Assembly: GCA_017441605.1 (NCBI GenBank)
Contig: JAFRXD010000052.1
Location: 1 to 64,000 of the forward strand
DNA: 64,000 bases
Direction: 5' to 3'
Source of the DNA: Thermoguttaceae bacterium
GTDB taxonomy: Bacteria; Planctomycetota; Planctomycetia; Pirellulales; Thermoguttaceae
Part shown: positions 26,674 through 35,506 of the stretch, piece after piece
How positions within the stretch are numbered: the stretch's first letter is position 1
Layout: every line of letters starts with the position of its first letter
The notes under the pieces: generated by a model
Database searches by the model: none
The model's input: the letters and a program-made list of their open reading frames with translations, nothing else
Told to the model about the DNA's origin: nothing
Position numbers and translations under genes: made by a program

Positions 26674-28554
26674 TCAATACGGCTCGAACAATCCCCAATC
26701 GACCGCCCACTGGTAATACCACGGGGAAACCCAGGGCGACCAAGTCGGATAGAACGCCGCGGCGACCGAAACGAAGAGCGCGAGCAGCGCGATCCCGCGC
26801 CCGAGTCGCGACTTGGAAAGCGCGTCGACGACCGGCGCCAACGCCGGAATAAAGAGCGGAATCAACGGGAAAAACCACCGCGGATAACAGCAAACGCCGC
26901 CGTAGTTGCGATCCCCTTGGTCCCGCGTTAGGAAGAACGCGATAAAGACCGCCGTTAAAACGAGGGTCAATCCGCCCAGCGCGCGGCCTCCGCGCTTTCC
27001 GTCCGACCGGGCGAGAAGCGCGAGCGCGCCGACAAGAGAGAGAATCCAAATCGGGGCCAGCGAAAAAACGCCGCGCAACCCGATCGTCGAATGGAGCGCG
27101 TACCGCGCGAGGGACGGCTCCCCTTTGTCGATTCCCGTCCGATTCGCCCAGTGGCTCAATCGAGCGCTCTTCGCCTCGCGAGGTCGGCCCGCCGGATAAT
27201 AATTATAGTAGTACCAGTCGTTTGGATCAAATTTGAGCTTCGCGTCTCCGGTCGCGTCCTTTTGGTCGGTCGCCTCGAGCGCGGCGAGGGTCATGTGATC
27301 CCGTTTATGGGCGTAGGCGGGAACGAGCGACTGGTGCGCGAGATAGTTCGTTCCGAAGAACGCCGCGACGACGACTAATCCGAACGGAATCGAAACAATG
27401 ACCGTTCGTTTCGGGCTCCGGACGAGCAGGATTAAGCAAAGCGCCCCCGCGTAGGCGAGCGCGGGCAATTCGCACGCGACCGCGAGCGCGCCAAAGAACC
27501 CCGCCAGGGCGAAATAGAGCCAACGCGTCTTGCCCTCGCGAACGATTTTCATCGTCGCCCAGAGCGAAATCGCGACGCACGCGAATCCCGGCAAGTGGTT
27601 GTTGAGCGTCGCGACGAACGTTAGCGCGAAGGAGCCGAAAACTCCCGCCGCGACCGCGAAATAGCGCCCCCAATCGGTTCGACCGAGCGACTCGACGATC
27701 GACGCGAGACAAACTAGCGCGATCCCCAGCGGAATCAGATTGTAAATAATTAGGAGCAGACGAACCGTTTCAAAGGGGCGATCCGCCATCGACAAGCCGA
27801 AAACGTTTCGCAATATCCAATAAGGCCCCGCCATTATCGTCGGCAGCAGGGTCGGTTTGCTCGAGTACATATACCCGGACGAGGGATTCGCCGGCTCGTA
27901 GACCTCGTCTTTCAGCCCGTGCTTAACGACGTCGATCGAGTCCCAAAGCGGATCCTCCCAGACCTTGTCGATCGCGTAGGGAACCCATTTCTTCGCGTAT
28001 CGATCCGCCTTGCAATTCGCGAGTTCAAATTTCTCGGGACAGTCGTATTTCGTATTGCGCAAAAGCTCCGACGACTTGTATTTAAACGGTATTGTTCCAA
28101 GGCTTTCGGGATTCGCGTCGTTGAGTTTTCGAACTCGCTTCGCCTTCTCCTCCGAGGAGAAGACCGGGGCGTAGCGATATACCCGCGCCTCGGGCTCGAC
28201 TAGCGCGCGAATCGTCGCCCAACGGCTGCGATCGTTCGCGCAAAGGGTCGGGCGAGCCTTTTGCGCGTCCGCGAGCGCGGAGGCGTAAACGCGAGCCAAC
28301 TCGCTCTCCAAGCGCTCCCCTTCGACGCCCTTTTCGCGAAGCTCTTTCGCCTTCGTTTCCAAGGTCTTCGGAATCTGTTGCAAGCGATAGTTTTGAATCG
28401 CGCGATCCGAAACCGATTCGACCGACGCGATCTTGCCGAACCCGACGCCGAGTCCCACGAGAATCAAGAGAAAATAGACCGACTTGCGCGCGCGACTCGC
28501 CGCGCTCGAAGCCTCGGAAAGAACCGTCTCGGCAATCTCGGGAGCATTTTCCAT
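26674..28554 (-). CDS. Multi-span membrane protein, glycosyltransferase-39-like layout, unknown function
   Basis: A 626-residue protein starting at ATG 28554 (GAGGGAA upstream). Signal-anchor 'SVYFLLILVGLGVGFGKIA' is at about 25-43. A roughly 200-residue extracytoplasmic domain follows with an Ala/Glu-rich helix and an aromatic-rich region ('WVPYAIDKVWEDPLWDSI'). About nine hydrophobic segments then run from residue 260 to the end ('LLLIIYNLIPLGIALVCLASI', 'LLWATMKIV'-like, 'GVFSLAPIWILSLVGALALLA'). The topology resembles planctomycete PMT/GT39-like proteins, but no catalytic DE/ER motif was identified. It sits 47 bases after the last pseudopilin gene in the same direction and may be co-transcribed with it, so it may act on that system. 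Confidence 0.75.
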   Translation of the reverse strand: MENAPEIAETVLSEASSAASRARKSVYFLLILVGLGVGFGKIASVESVSDRAIQNYRLQQIPKTLETKAKELREKGVEGERLESELARVYASALADAQKARPTLCANDRSRWATIRALVEPEARVYRYAPVFSSEEKAKRVRKLNDANPESLGTIPFKYKSSELLRNTKYDCPEKFELANCKADRYAKKWVPYAIDKVWEDPLWDSIDVVKHGLKDEVYEPANPSSGYMYSSKPTLLPTIMAGPYWILRNVFGLSMADRPFETVRLLLIIYNLIPLGIALVCLASIVESLGRTDWGRYFAVAAGVFGSFALTFVATLNNHLPGFACVAISLWATMKIVREGKTRWLYFALAGFFGALAVACELPALAYAGALCLILLVRSPKRTVIVSIPFGLVVVAAFFGTNYLAHQSLVPAYAHKRDHMTLAALEATDQKDATGDAKLKFDPNDWYYYNYYPAGRPREAKSARLSHWANRTGIDKGEPSLARYALHSTIGLRGVFSLAPIWILSLVGALALLARSDGKRGGRALGGLTLVLTAVFIAFFLTRDQGDRNYGGVCCYPRWFFPLIPLFIPALAPVVDALSKSRLGRGIALLALFVSVAAAFYPTWSPWVSPWYYQWAVDWGLFEPY

Positions 28555-28601
28555 TTCTCGATTCCCTCGCGTCGCTTGCGACGCCGTTAAAAGTTGCGTT
28601 T

Positions 28602-31055
28602 CTATCGTTTGCCGCGTATCCACGTCTGTTGGTTCGAAGTCGTTCCGCGCGCGCGACCCGTCGGAGAAACGACTTCCGTTTCGCCCATTGGAGTCTCAAT
28701 AAGACCGGGCGCGGTAAGATCGCCGATCGGATCGAATTCGGAGCTCGACGACGCGAAAGGAGCCGATCCGATATCTTGATCGACGATCGCGAAAGGATCG
28801 AGCCCTTGGACGACCGTCGCCTCGCCTCCGCCTCCGAGCCCGCCGGTCAACCCGGGATCGGCCGGGCTCGGGGAAACGTTCGCGGGGGGGAGCTCCGGCG
28901 CTCTTGGGGTCTCGACTCTCGGCGTCGCCGCGACGATCGTTTCCTCAGTTTCGTCGCTTCGACCTCCGTTCGCGCCGAACCGTTCGCGAACCGTCCGCTC
29001 GTTGGCGCCGCGCCCTCGCGCGACGCGCTCGCTCGAACCGCGCTCGTCGGCGCCGCGATTAGACGCGCCTCTCTCGGCCGCTTGTCGATTCTCCGCTCCT
29101 CGCTCCGACGCGCGGCGCTCGGATCGATTCCTTTCCTGAAAACCGCGCTCGTTAAGCGTCCGTTCGTTGGCCGTTCGCTCGCGGGGGCGACGAGCTCGCC
29201 CCGTCGCGTAAGGATTTTGACCTTGGGCGCGCCGCTCTCGACTCGAATTCGCGTTCGGATTGCGGCGTTGCGACACGGTTCCCTCGCGAACGACGGCGGG
29301 TCGTCGTCGCTCGACGCTCGTCGCGCGGCTCAGCGGGGTCGTGGGCAAATACGCGATCACTTCGTAGACGATCGGCTCGGCGACCCCGATCTCGCTAGCG
29401 ATTTGCTCTAAGGTAACGTAGGACCCGTCGTTAGAGTAATCGACGCACACGCCCGTCTCGTTGTAGACCGCCCCGTTTGCGAGCGCCTCTTGGATCGCGC
29501 GAACGGCCGGGTCGACGTCGGTCTCCTCGCTCAACGAACCTCCCAACGACGAGGATCCCGACGGAGTCGGGGTCAACGAACCGCCCGTCGCTCCGCCGAA
29601 ATCGAACTCGGAGTTCTCCGCGTCCGTCTCTCCGAACGAAGACGCGGCCTTCTTTTCGTTCTCGAAAGCGCCCGCTAGGGCCGATGAGTACGAAATCTCG
29701 GAAAAAGCGGACGCGTTAGAAGTCTCGCTTCGAATTCCCTCGAGCGCCGCGCGAATCGACGAAAGAGGGCGATACGAATTGAAAACGTCGACCGGCTCTC
29801 CCATTTCCCCGCTCGCGACTTGCGTTAGCGAGCCGGCGATTCGAGAAACGTCCGCGCCCCCGTCCGATTTTCGCTCAAGGATTTGGGACCGAAGTTTCGA
29901 TAGCGTTTCGAGATCCGGCGGAGTCGGGAGCGAAAAGATCAGCGGAGAATTTCGGTACAAATCGACGTCGTCGAGCGGGGCCAATTTCAAATCGACCTTA
30001 ATGGCGATCGGGAGTCCCTTTTGCTCGATGCTGTCCCAGGAATCGCGCCATTCGTTTCCATCGAAATAGCTAAAACGACAGTCGAGAACTTCGGGCGCCC
30101 ACGAGGTTCCGTCGTCGGAGTCCATCGCGATTTGAGCGGCCGTCATCGGTTCCTTATAAACGACGTTGTCGTCGGGGCTCGTTCCAAATAGGTCGTTAAT
30201 CGAATTGTCGGACGAGGTCAAGGTCGAATTTTGAGCGTCGGGCGGCGAGGTCAACGAACCGGACAAGCCCGCCGAAACGCTTCCGTCGGTTCCGATCGTT
30301 CCCAACGCGCCGGAAGTCGATTGATCTTCTTGCTCGTTTTCGTCGGGCGTCTCGAAATCAAGTTCCTTGCGCGAAAGTCCGAATTTTTGAGCGAGAGGGC
30401 GCGTTCCGTCGAGATAAGTCCCGTCGTCTAACGAGTTTTCGAGCGAACCTGACGCGCCGAAAACGGTCGCGCCCTCGCCGCCGGTCGTTAGCGAGCCCGA
30501 AAGCTCCGAGCCCAAGTCCTCGCCCGAGTCGGCTCCGGACGCGCTCGCTCCGGAGCCGCGAGACGACGAATCTTCCTTCTCGACCGCGTTGATCGGAGTG
30601 AATTCGTAGAATATCGTCTTTAATTCCGGAACTTGTCGACTCTCGGTCGACTTGTCGCCTCCGGCGAGAACTCTGCGATTTTCGTCCGCGGTCGCGGTCG
30701 TCGCGAACAAATTCGGTTGCACGACGTCGATTTGAAGGGAGCGCTCGTCGCCGCGCAAGCCGAAGTGGCGAATAAACCGACGATTCGCGTCGTCCGCGAC
30801 CGCTTGGATCGGGTCTTGAACCGCCGAGCCCAAATCTTCTTCGAGCATTTGGGAAATGGAGCGCGCCAACTGAGCGCGGCCGACTCGTCGCTCGTCCGCG
30901 TCGTAGCTCATTGTAAAGACGCGAACCAACGACGCGAGCCCCCCGAGCAATAGAACGATCAGCGCGAGAACCAGTAGGATTTCGAGGAGAGTGAACCCCT
31001 CGCGACTCCTCGCGCGCATCGCCGTCGTCTTTTCTAAAATCGTCGTTGTCGCCAT
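28602..31055 (-). CDS. GspJ-like pseudopilin with a very long low-complexity region
   Basis: An 817-residue protein, whereas GspJ is usually about 200. ATG at 31055 lies 19 bases after the previous gene; ATG at 31019 is an alternative that would give a short leader. The prepilin site is 'SREG|FTLLEILLVLALIVLLLGGLASLVRVF', with Gly before the cleavage and Glu at +5. The next 100 residues ('QLARSISQMLEEDLGSAVQDP') fit the GspJ pattern. Long Ser/Gly/Asp-rich segments with repeated 'SGSL'/'GGSL' follow, then a region rich in Glu-Arg pairs at about residues 655-740 ('ERTLNERGFQERNRSERR'), then a Pro/Gly-rich end. No domain was recognised beyond the pilin part. It is the fourth gene of the pseudopilin operon. 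Confidence 0.8.
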   Translation of the reverse strand: MATTTILEKTTAMRARSREGFTLLEILLVLALIVLLLGGLASLVRVFTMSYDADERRVGRAQLARSISQMLEEDLGSAVQDPIQAVADDANRRFIRHFGLRGDERSLQIDVVQPNLFATTATADENRRVLAGGDKSTESRQVPELKTIFYEFTPINAVEKEDSSSRGSGASASGADSGEDLGSELSGSLTTGGEGATVFGASGSLENSLDDGTYLDGTRPLAQKFGLSRKELDFETPDENEQEDQSTSGALGTIGTDGSVSAGLSGSLTSPPDAQNSTLTSSDNSINDLFGTSPDDNVVYKEPMTAAQIAMDSDDGTSWAPEVLDCRFSYFDGNEWRDSWDSIEQKGLPIAIKVDLKLAPLDDVDLYRNSPLIFSLPTPPDLETLSKLRSQILERKSDGGADVSRIAGSLTQVASGEMGEPVDVFNSYRPLSSIRAALEGIRSETSNASAFSEISYSSALAGAFENEKKAASSFGETDAENSEFDFGGATGGSLTPTPSGSSSLGGSLSEETDVDPAVRAIQEALANGAVYNETGVCVDYSNDGSYVTLEQIASEIGVAEPIVYEVIAYLPTTPLSRATSVERRRPAVVREGTVSQRRNPNANSSRERRAQGQNPYATGRARRPRERTANERTLNERGFQERNRSERRASERGAENRQAAERGASNRGADERGSSERVARGRGANERTVRERFGANGGRSDETEETIVAATPRVETPRAPELPPANVSPSPADPGLTGGLGGGGEATVVQGLDPFAIVDQDIGSAPFASSSSEFDPIGDLTAPGLIETPMGETEVVSPTGRARGTTSNQQTWIRGKR

Positions 31056-31074
31056 GTTAGCTCGCGCTCGTCTT

Positions 31075-31824
31075 TCAGAAACTCGCGTCGTTGGAGGGAG
31101 TCTCGACCGGCCCGGAATAGCCGCTTCGCCGCCTTCCTCTCGTCCCGTTCGATTCGGAACTCGCGCCGCCAAATCGATCTTGATTCGCGTTGCCAAAAGA
31201 TTCTTGGTTCGCCCCGCCGAACGACGCGTCGATCGACGCGAAAGGATCGGCCTGAGTCTCCGATCCCATTCCCATATCTCCGAAACCGTCGATTCCTCCG
31301 AGACTTCCGCCGAACGCGTCGTTGGAGCCCATAAGGTCGTTCGCGACCGTTTCGCCCGTGCCGTCCACCGCCGTTGTCCCGCCGGAGGAGTTCGTTTTGA
31401 CGACCCGGGTCTTAATTTCGGCTCGACGCGCCCATTCCTTAACGACGAACCGTCGCGCCGCGTCCGGGGTTTTCGTTTCGACCGCCGTCGCCCCGTTGTA
31501 CGACGGAACGATTTCGGTAACGTACCGTTGCGCCGTTATCCGGATCGCGACGATCTTGTCGATCGGACCGTCCAAGAGCTCGATCGTGGTCTCCCAATTC
31601 GGAGCCTCGGGGATCGGAATCGAAACGCCGATCGTCGCGGTCATATTTCCGGAGAGGATCGAGTTCATCATATTTTGGCACGCGATTTGGACCGTCGTGT
31701 CCTCTTCCACTCGCTGCGAGCGGCGCGCCGCGACCTGGGTGATCTCGACGATTAGCGCGACCCCCATTCCCAAAACCGCGAGGCAGACCAAAATTTCAAG
31801 AAGCGTGAATCCGCGACGGTTCAT
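31075..31824 (-). CDS. GspI-like pseudopilin
   Basis: A 249-residue protein beginning 'MNRRGFTLLEILVCLAVLGMGVALIVEITQVAARRSQRV'. The five-residue leader ends in Gly, with Phe at +1 and Glu at +5, a classic prepilin-peptidase site. The Met-Gly-containing helix ('LAVLGMGVALIVE') is typical of the GspI minor pseudopilin. A beta-rich domain ends near residue 150, and a Gly/Ser/Asp-rich tail (150-249) carries 'AFGGSLGGIDGFGDMGMG'. Its ATG overlaps the stop of the GspH-like gene by four bases (ATGA), implying coupled translation. GspI forms the tip of the type II secretion pseudopilus with GspJ and GspK; no GspK was found. Confidence 0.85.
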   Translation of the reverse strand: MNRRGFTLLEILVCLAVLGMGVALIVEITQVAARRSQRVEEDTTVQIACQNMMNSILSGNMTATIGVSIPIPEAPNWETTIELLDGPIDKIVAIRITAQRYVTEIVPSYNGATAVETKTPDAARRFVVKEWARRAEIKTRVVKTNSSGGTTAVDGTGETVANDLMGSNDAFGGSLGGIDGFGDMGMGSETQADPFASIDASFGGANQESFGNANQDRFGGASSESNGTRGRRRSGYSGPVETPSNDASF

Positions 31825-33653
31825 AATCCGCCTCCCGTCTTGGATTTGTCGCCGTCTTGGGACTCGCTCTCGCCATTGGCGCCGCTTCTTTCGCGCGAAT
31901 TAGTCCCGCCTCGGTCCGCGGAGGTCGGGGCGCCGGCTTGGGAACCCGAACCGCCGAGCGCGTCGAAAGCGCTTCCCATACCGGGCGCGTTTTGATTCGA
32001 AGTTCCGAGCGCCGCGGTCGACGACTCGAGAAACGCGTTTGGCGACGGGTTGGTCGGGGGATTGGCAGACGCCGCGCCCGACCCGCTCGCGCTCGTTTCG
32101 TCAAATCGATAATTTGATCGTCGCTCGCGCGAACCGTACCCTTCGCTCGCTTGACCGTATCCGAGGGTAGGCGTCGCGCCGAGCTCGCCCAATCCCGAAG
32201 TCGCGATTCCCGGAGAAGTTTCCGCGAACGGATCCGCGAACTGGCTCGGGTCGAACGAATCCGGGGTCGAGACGCTCCCGAGCGCCCCTCCTAGGGCGGT
32301 TCGCGCCGAGAACGAGTCGGACGAGGCGTAGTTTGGATTCCGCAGCCGGAAAAGTTGCTCTTCGGTTAGCGCCGAGCGACTGGGATCGAGCTCGATCGGA
32401 GCGCTAGAAATCGCCGAAATCTTGGCGACCCCCGTAAGACCTCGAAGGGCGATTTCCGAATAAAAGGACGCCTCTCCCAAACTCGCGAACCCAATAATCG
32501 CGTTCGAGGTCTTCCCGTTTGGAAAGAACAACAGGGGCTCGGACCATAAGCCGACGGGACGCGCGTCCTCCTCGGTCAACGCGCCGAAGACCGAATTTTG
32601 CTCGAGTTCCGCGGGCGCGCCGAGCCCTCCCCCGAGCCCAGCCGCGTCCCCCTCGCGCTTGGTCGGAATCGAGCGAAGGGAGCCGCCGAGTCGAGAGCCC
32701 ATATCCTCTCCGTCGGAACTTCCGTAAACGTCGTCTTTAGAATTATCTTTGACGCCCCCGGGACGGCGCGTTCTCAAAACGCTCGGGGTCGAACTGGAAA
32801 GGCGCGAATAGGTGAAAACGACCTCGCCCGGGATCTGTTTGCGTATCACGAGCCCGTCCAAATTAATCCGGGTCGCGAGGGCGTGTTCGTCTTGCAGGAG
32901 CTTCTCGGTTCCGTCGAGCGTCTGTAGCGTCGCGAGGGTCGACGGATCCGCGCCGGTATATAGATCGGTTCCCGTTGAAAATTCGGCTCCGTACCCCGAA
33001 AAGTCGGTCGCGTAATCGGTTCCGTAAGACGACGTCGGCGAATTAATCGAGCCCGACGCCCCGAAGACGACCGACGAATCGCCGAACTCTGAGCCAAAAT
33101 TAGCGTCCGGCGCGAATCCCAATCCGCCGCCGAGTCCCCCCGAAAGATCGACGCTCGTCGACCCGGCGCGGCTCGCGCGCGCCGATTGACGCGAAATCTC
33201 CGCCATATCGGCGGCGATATTCTCCGGGGAAAATAGATCGTCGGTGTAAACCGGCTCTCCGTAAAGCCCCGACGCTCCCCCTAGCGTCGAGCCGAAAAGA
33301 TCGGTCGCGCCCGAATTCGTCGCGCCGACTCCGGTCAACGAGCCTCCGAGCGCGGAAGAATCGTCCTCCTTGACCGCCTCGCCGTTAATTCGGTAAAGCG
33401 TTTCTTGAAGCGTTCTTAACGGCGCGATCTCGTAGACCCCCGAGCCGGGAACGTATCGAAAGACGTAAGCCTTTCCCGTCCGCATCGCCAATAGACGCGC
33501 CAGCGACAAATCGACTTGGATCTGAACGACCCCGCTCTTGAACTGAGCGCGGGCGTACTGCCGACGATACGACGTAATTCCAATCCCCGAAATAACGATA
33601 ACGATCGCTAAAACGAGCAAGAGCTCCAACAGCGTGAAAGCGGATCTTCTCAT
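31821..33653 (-). CDS. GspH-like pseudopilin with a long low-complexity region
   Basis: A 610-residue protein, whereas GspH is usually about 170. The leader 'MRRSA|FTLLELLLVLAIVIVISGIGITSYRRQYARAQF' has Ala instead of Gly before the cleavage point, and Glu at +5. 'QVDLSLARLLAMRTGKAYVFRYVPGSGVYEI' (45-75) matches the GspH 'LARSEAIRRG' type of segment. From about 95 to 270 and from about 285 to the end there are Ser/Gly/Ala/Asp-rich stretches with repeated 'LGGSL', 'LGGGLG' and 'FGASGS', interrupted by a beta-strand-rich block near 265-295 ('RINLDGLVIRKQIPGEVVFTYSRL') and 395-450 that probably completes the pilin fold. Second gene of the pseudopilin operon. Confidence 0.8.
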   Translation of the reverse strand: MRRSAFTLLELLLVLAIVIVISGIGITSYRRQYARAQFKSGVVQIQVDLSLARLLAMRTGKAYVFRYVPGSGVYEIAPLRTLQETLYRINGEAVKEDDSSALGGSLTGVGATNSGATDLFGSTLGGASGLYGEPVYTDDLFSPENIAADMAEISRQSARASRAGSTSVDLSGGLGGGLGFAPDANFGSEFGDSSVVFGASGSINSPTSSYGTDYATDFSGYGAEFSTGTDLYTGADPSTLATLQTLDGTEKLLQDEHALATRINLDGLVIRKQIPGEVVFTYSRLSSSTPSVLRTRRPGGVKDNSKDDVYGSSDGEDMGSRLGGSLRSIPTKREGDAAGLGGGLGAPAELEQNSVFGALTEEDARPVGLWSEPLLFFPNGKTSNAIIGFASLGEASFYSEIALRGLTGVAKISAISSAPIELDPSRSALTEEQLFRLRNPNYASSDSFSARTALGGALGSVSTPDSFDPSQFADPFAETSPGIATSGLGELGATPTLGYGQASEGYGSRERRSNYRFDETSASGSGAASANPPTNPSPNAFLESSTAALGTSNQNAPGMGSAFDALGGSGSQAGAPTSADRGGTNSRERSGANGESESQDGDKSKTGGGL

Positions 33654-33803
33654 TTTAACCTCGTCCGGAAGGCGCGAGCGACGCGCCCAATAAAACGGAA
33701 AAAGGCGCGATCGGGAATCGCCTCCCGACCGCGTCGTCGTTGTCTGTCGTTATCGTAAAGTCGTTTTAATCAAACGAAACGAACTTGTCTCGGCTCTCGT
33801 CGA

Positions 33804-35219
33804 TTACATAAAACCGCCGCCCGCGCCGCCTCCGGGATTCCCCCCGCCAAAGCCGCCTTGGTTGCCACCGCCTTGGTTGCCACCGCCTTGGTTGCCGCCG
33901 CCGAAGTTGCCGCCGGGATTCCCCCCGCCAAAGCCGCCGCCTGGGTTGCCGCCGCCGAAGCCGCCACCCCCGTTGCCGCCGCCAAAACCGCCGCCAGGAT
34001 TGCCGCCGAAGCCGCCAGCCGGTTGACCGCCGCCAAAGCCGCCCGTCGCGTCGCCGCCAAAACCTCCGCCTTGGTTGCCACCGCCGAAGCCGCCCGTCGT
34101 ATCGCCGAAACCGCCCCCGGGATTACCCCCGAAGCCGCCGGTTTGATCAAAGCCGCCGCCCGGATTGCCGCCAAAGCCTCCAGTTTGATCGAAGCCGCCC
34201 TGGGGATTTCCAAATTGGTCGCCGCCGGTCGGATTGCCGAACTGGTCGAACCCGCCTTGCTGTTGTTGCTGCTGTTGCTGTTGTTGAGCGCGCTGTTGAC
34301 CGCGAGTGTCCTCGGAATCCCAGTTGATAATGTCGTCCCCTTCGCCGTTATTGTCCTCGCCGTCGGGACCGCAGGACCAAATGGCGGGCTTCATACCGTC
34401 CCCTTTGGTCGTCGGCCATTCGTAGCGCATCGGCTTTTGCCAAGGATCGATGAGATCTTTTTCCTTGATGTACGCCTCGACGATCTTCGGGCGTTTATAA
34501 ACCTTATTGTTGTTATTATTGTTGACGTTGTTGTTGGGCTGGTTTCCAAAAGTATCGAAACCGCCGCCGAAGTCGCCGGCGCCATTAAAGTTCGTTCCCG
34601 CGCCGAAACCGCCGCTCATATCGCCGCCAAAGCCGCCGCCGGGATTACCGCCGAAGCCGCCAGTCGCGTCGCCGCCGAAACCGCCGCCGGGATTGCCGCC
34701 GAAGCCGCCATTTTGATCGAAGCCGCCCTGAGGATTCCCGCCAAAACCGCCCGACTGGTCAAAACCGCCGGCCGGATTTCCAAAAGCGTCCATAGCCCCG
34801 CCAAAACCGCCTTGTCCCTGACCTTGCTGCTGCTGGTTGTTTTGGCCGTTTTGGTTGTTTTGACCATTTTGATTGTTTTGGTTGTTTTGATTATTTTGAC
34901 CCTTTTGACCGTTTTGACCGTTTTGGTTGTTTTGGCCATTTTGGTTGTTTTGAGCGTCCGGATTGTCCATATCCGCGAGAATGTACAACCCTTCCTCTTG
35001 ATACGGATACCTATGGAACTCGACTTTGAACTCTTCGCAAGCGCTGGTCAGCGTGTTCGTTACCTGAACGGTCGCCGCGCGAATCAAAGCGCGTTTATAG
35101 GAGCTCCATACCGTCGTGCCAAGGATGCCGATAATGACGATCAAAATCGCCAATACGATGAGCAATTCCAGTAGCGTAAAACCGGATCTATTCGAGCGCT
35201 TTATAGCGAGGCGTTCCAT
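33804..35219 (-). CDS. GspG-like major pseudopilin with Asn/Gln and Gly-Phe repeat insertions
   Basis: A 471-residue protein, whereas GspG is usually about 140. ATG at 35219 has AAGGAGA 8 bases upstream. 'MERLAIKRSNRSG|FTLLELLIVLAILIVIIGILGTTVWSSYKRA' is a canonical pilin leader. 'EEFKVEFHRYPYQEEGLYILADM' (62-84) is the GspG pattern around 'RYPTTEQGL'. Then comes about 150 residues of insertion (90-239): first NNQNGQ units, then GGFGGNPGGGF-like units and an Asn run. The GspG fold resumes at 240-304 ('YIKEKDLIDPWQKPMRYEWP', 'PAIWSCGPDGEDNNGEGDDIINWD', the calcium-site region). A 167-residue tail of a Gln run and Gly-Phe repeats ends the protein. First gene of the operon. Confidence 0.85.
   Translation of the reverse strand: MERLAIKRSNRSGFTLLELLIVLAILIVIIGILGTTVWSSYKRALIRAATVQVTNTLTSACEEFKVEFHRYPYQEEGLYILADMDNPDAQNNQNGQNNQNGQNGQKGQNNQNNQNNQNGQNNQNGQNNQQQQGQGQGGFGGAMDAFGNPAGGFDQSGGFGGNPQGGFDQNGGFGGNPGGGFGGDATGGFGGNPGGGFGGDMSGGFGAGTNFNGAGDFGGGFDTFGNQPNNNVNNNNNNKVYKRPKIVEAYIKEKDLIDPWQKPMRYEWPTTKGDGMKPAIWSCGPDGEDNNGEGDDIINWDSEDTRGQQRAQQQQQQQQQQGGFDQFGNPTGGDQFGNPQGGFDQTGGFGGNPGGGFDQTGGFGGNPGGGFGDTTGGFGGGNQGGGFGGDATGGFGGGQPAGGFGGNPGGGFGGGNGGGGFGGGNPGGGFGGGNPGGNFGGGNQGGGNQGGGNQGGFGGGNPGGGAGGGFM
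34503..34952 (-). repeat. Asn/Gln and Gly-Phe-Gly-Gly-Asn-Pro repeat insertion in the GspG-like gene
   Basis: Tandem hexapeptide-like NNQNGQ units are followed by GGFGGNPGGGFGGDATG-like units. The same Gly-Phe unit recurs in the C-terminal tail at 33807-34307, after a run of about 11 Gln codons. Confidence 0.9.
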
Positions 35220-35439
35220 ATCGTCCGTCTCCTTCAACATCTATGTCTATATTCGGTGGGATTTGAGAACTTGCCCGTAGCGCTCGCGCCACCGTCCTTT
35301 GGCGACGCGCCTCGCGCCGGGCGCTCTCTTAACGCGTCTCAATTTGCGCTAATCTGACGCGATTATAGCGCTTTTCCCAACGAAAGAAAAGAGATTTTGT
35401 TACTTTTTAATTTTTCGGCGAAGAAGCGCGAAGGACCAA

Positions 35440-35472
35440 AAGAAAAAACGCCGCGAACCGCGGCGTTTCAAT
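35440..35472 (-). terminator. Terminator of the lipoprotein gene at 35.5 kb
   Basis: On the minus strand AACGCCGCG-gtt-CGCGGCGTT is followed by TTTTTTCTTTT, about 40 bases past the stop codon. Confidence 0.85.
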
Positions 35473-35506
35473 TCAACGATAGACATGCGGAAAGGGAGAA
35501 GTCGCG

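Noticed and set aside
33807..34952. Regular repeats that could suggest a CRISPR array
   Set aside because: The units are in frame, of amino-acid-repeat type, vary in length and have no conserved spacers of equal length; they encode the Gly-Phe repeat of a pseudopilin.
33858..35174. 438-residue rightward frame of Ala/Val/Lys/Glu repeats across the GspG-like gene
   Set aside because: It is the complement of the Gly-Phe and Asn/Gln repeats; the leftward frame has the pilin leader and the GspG core.
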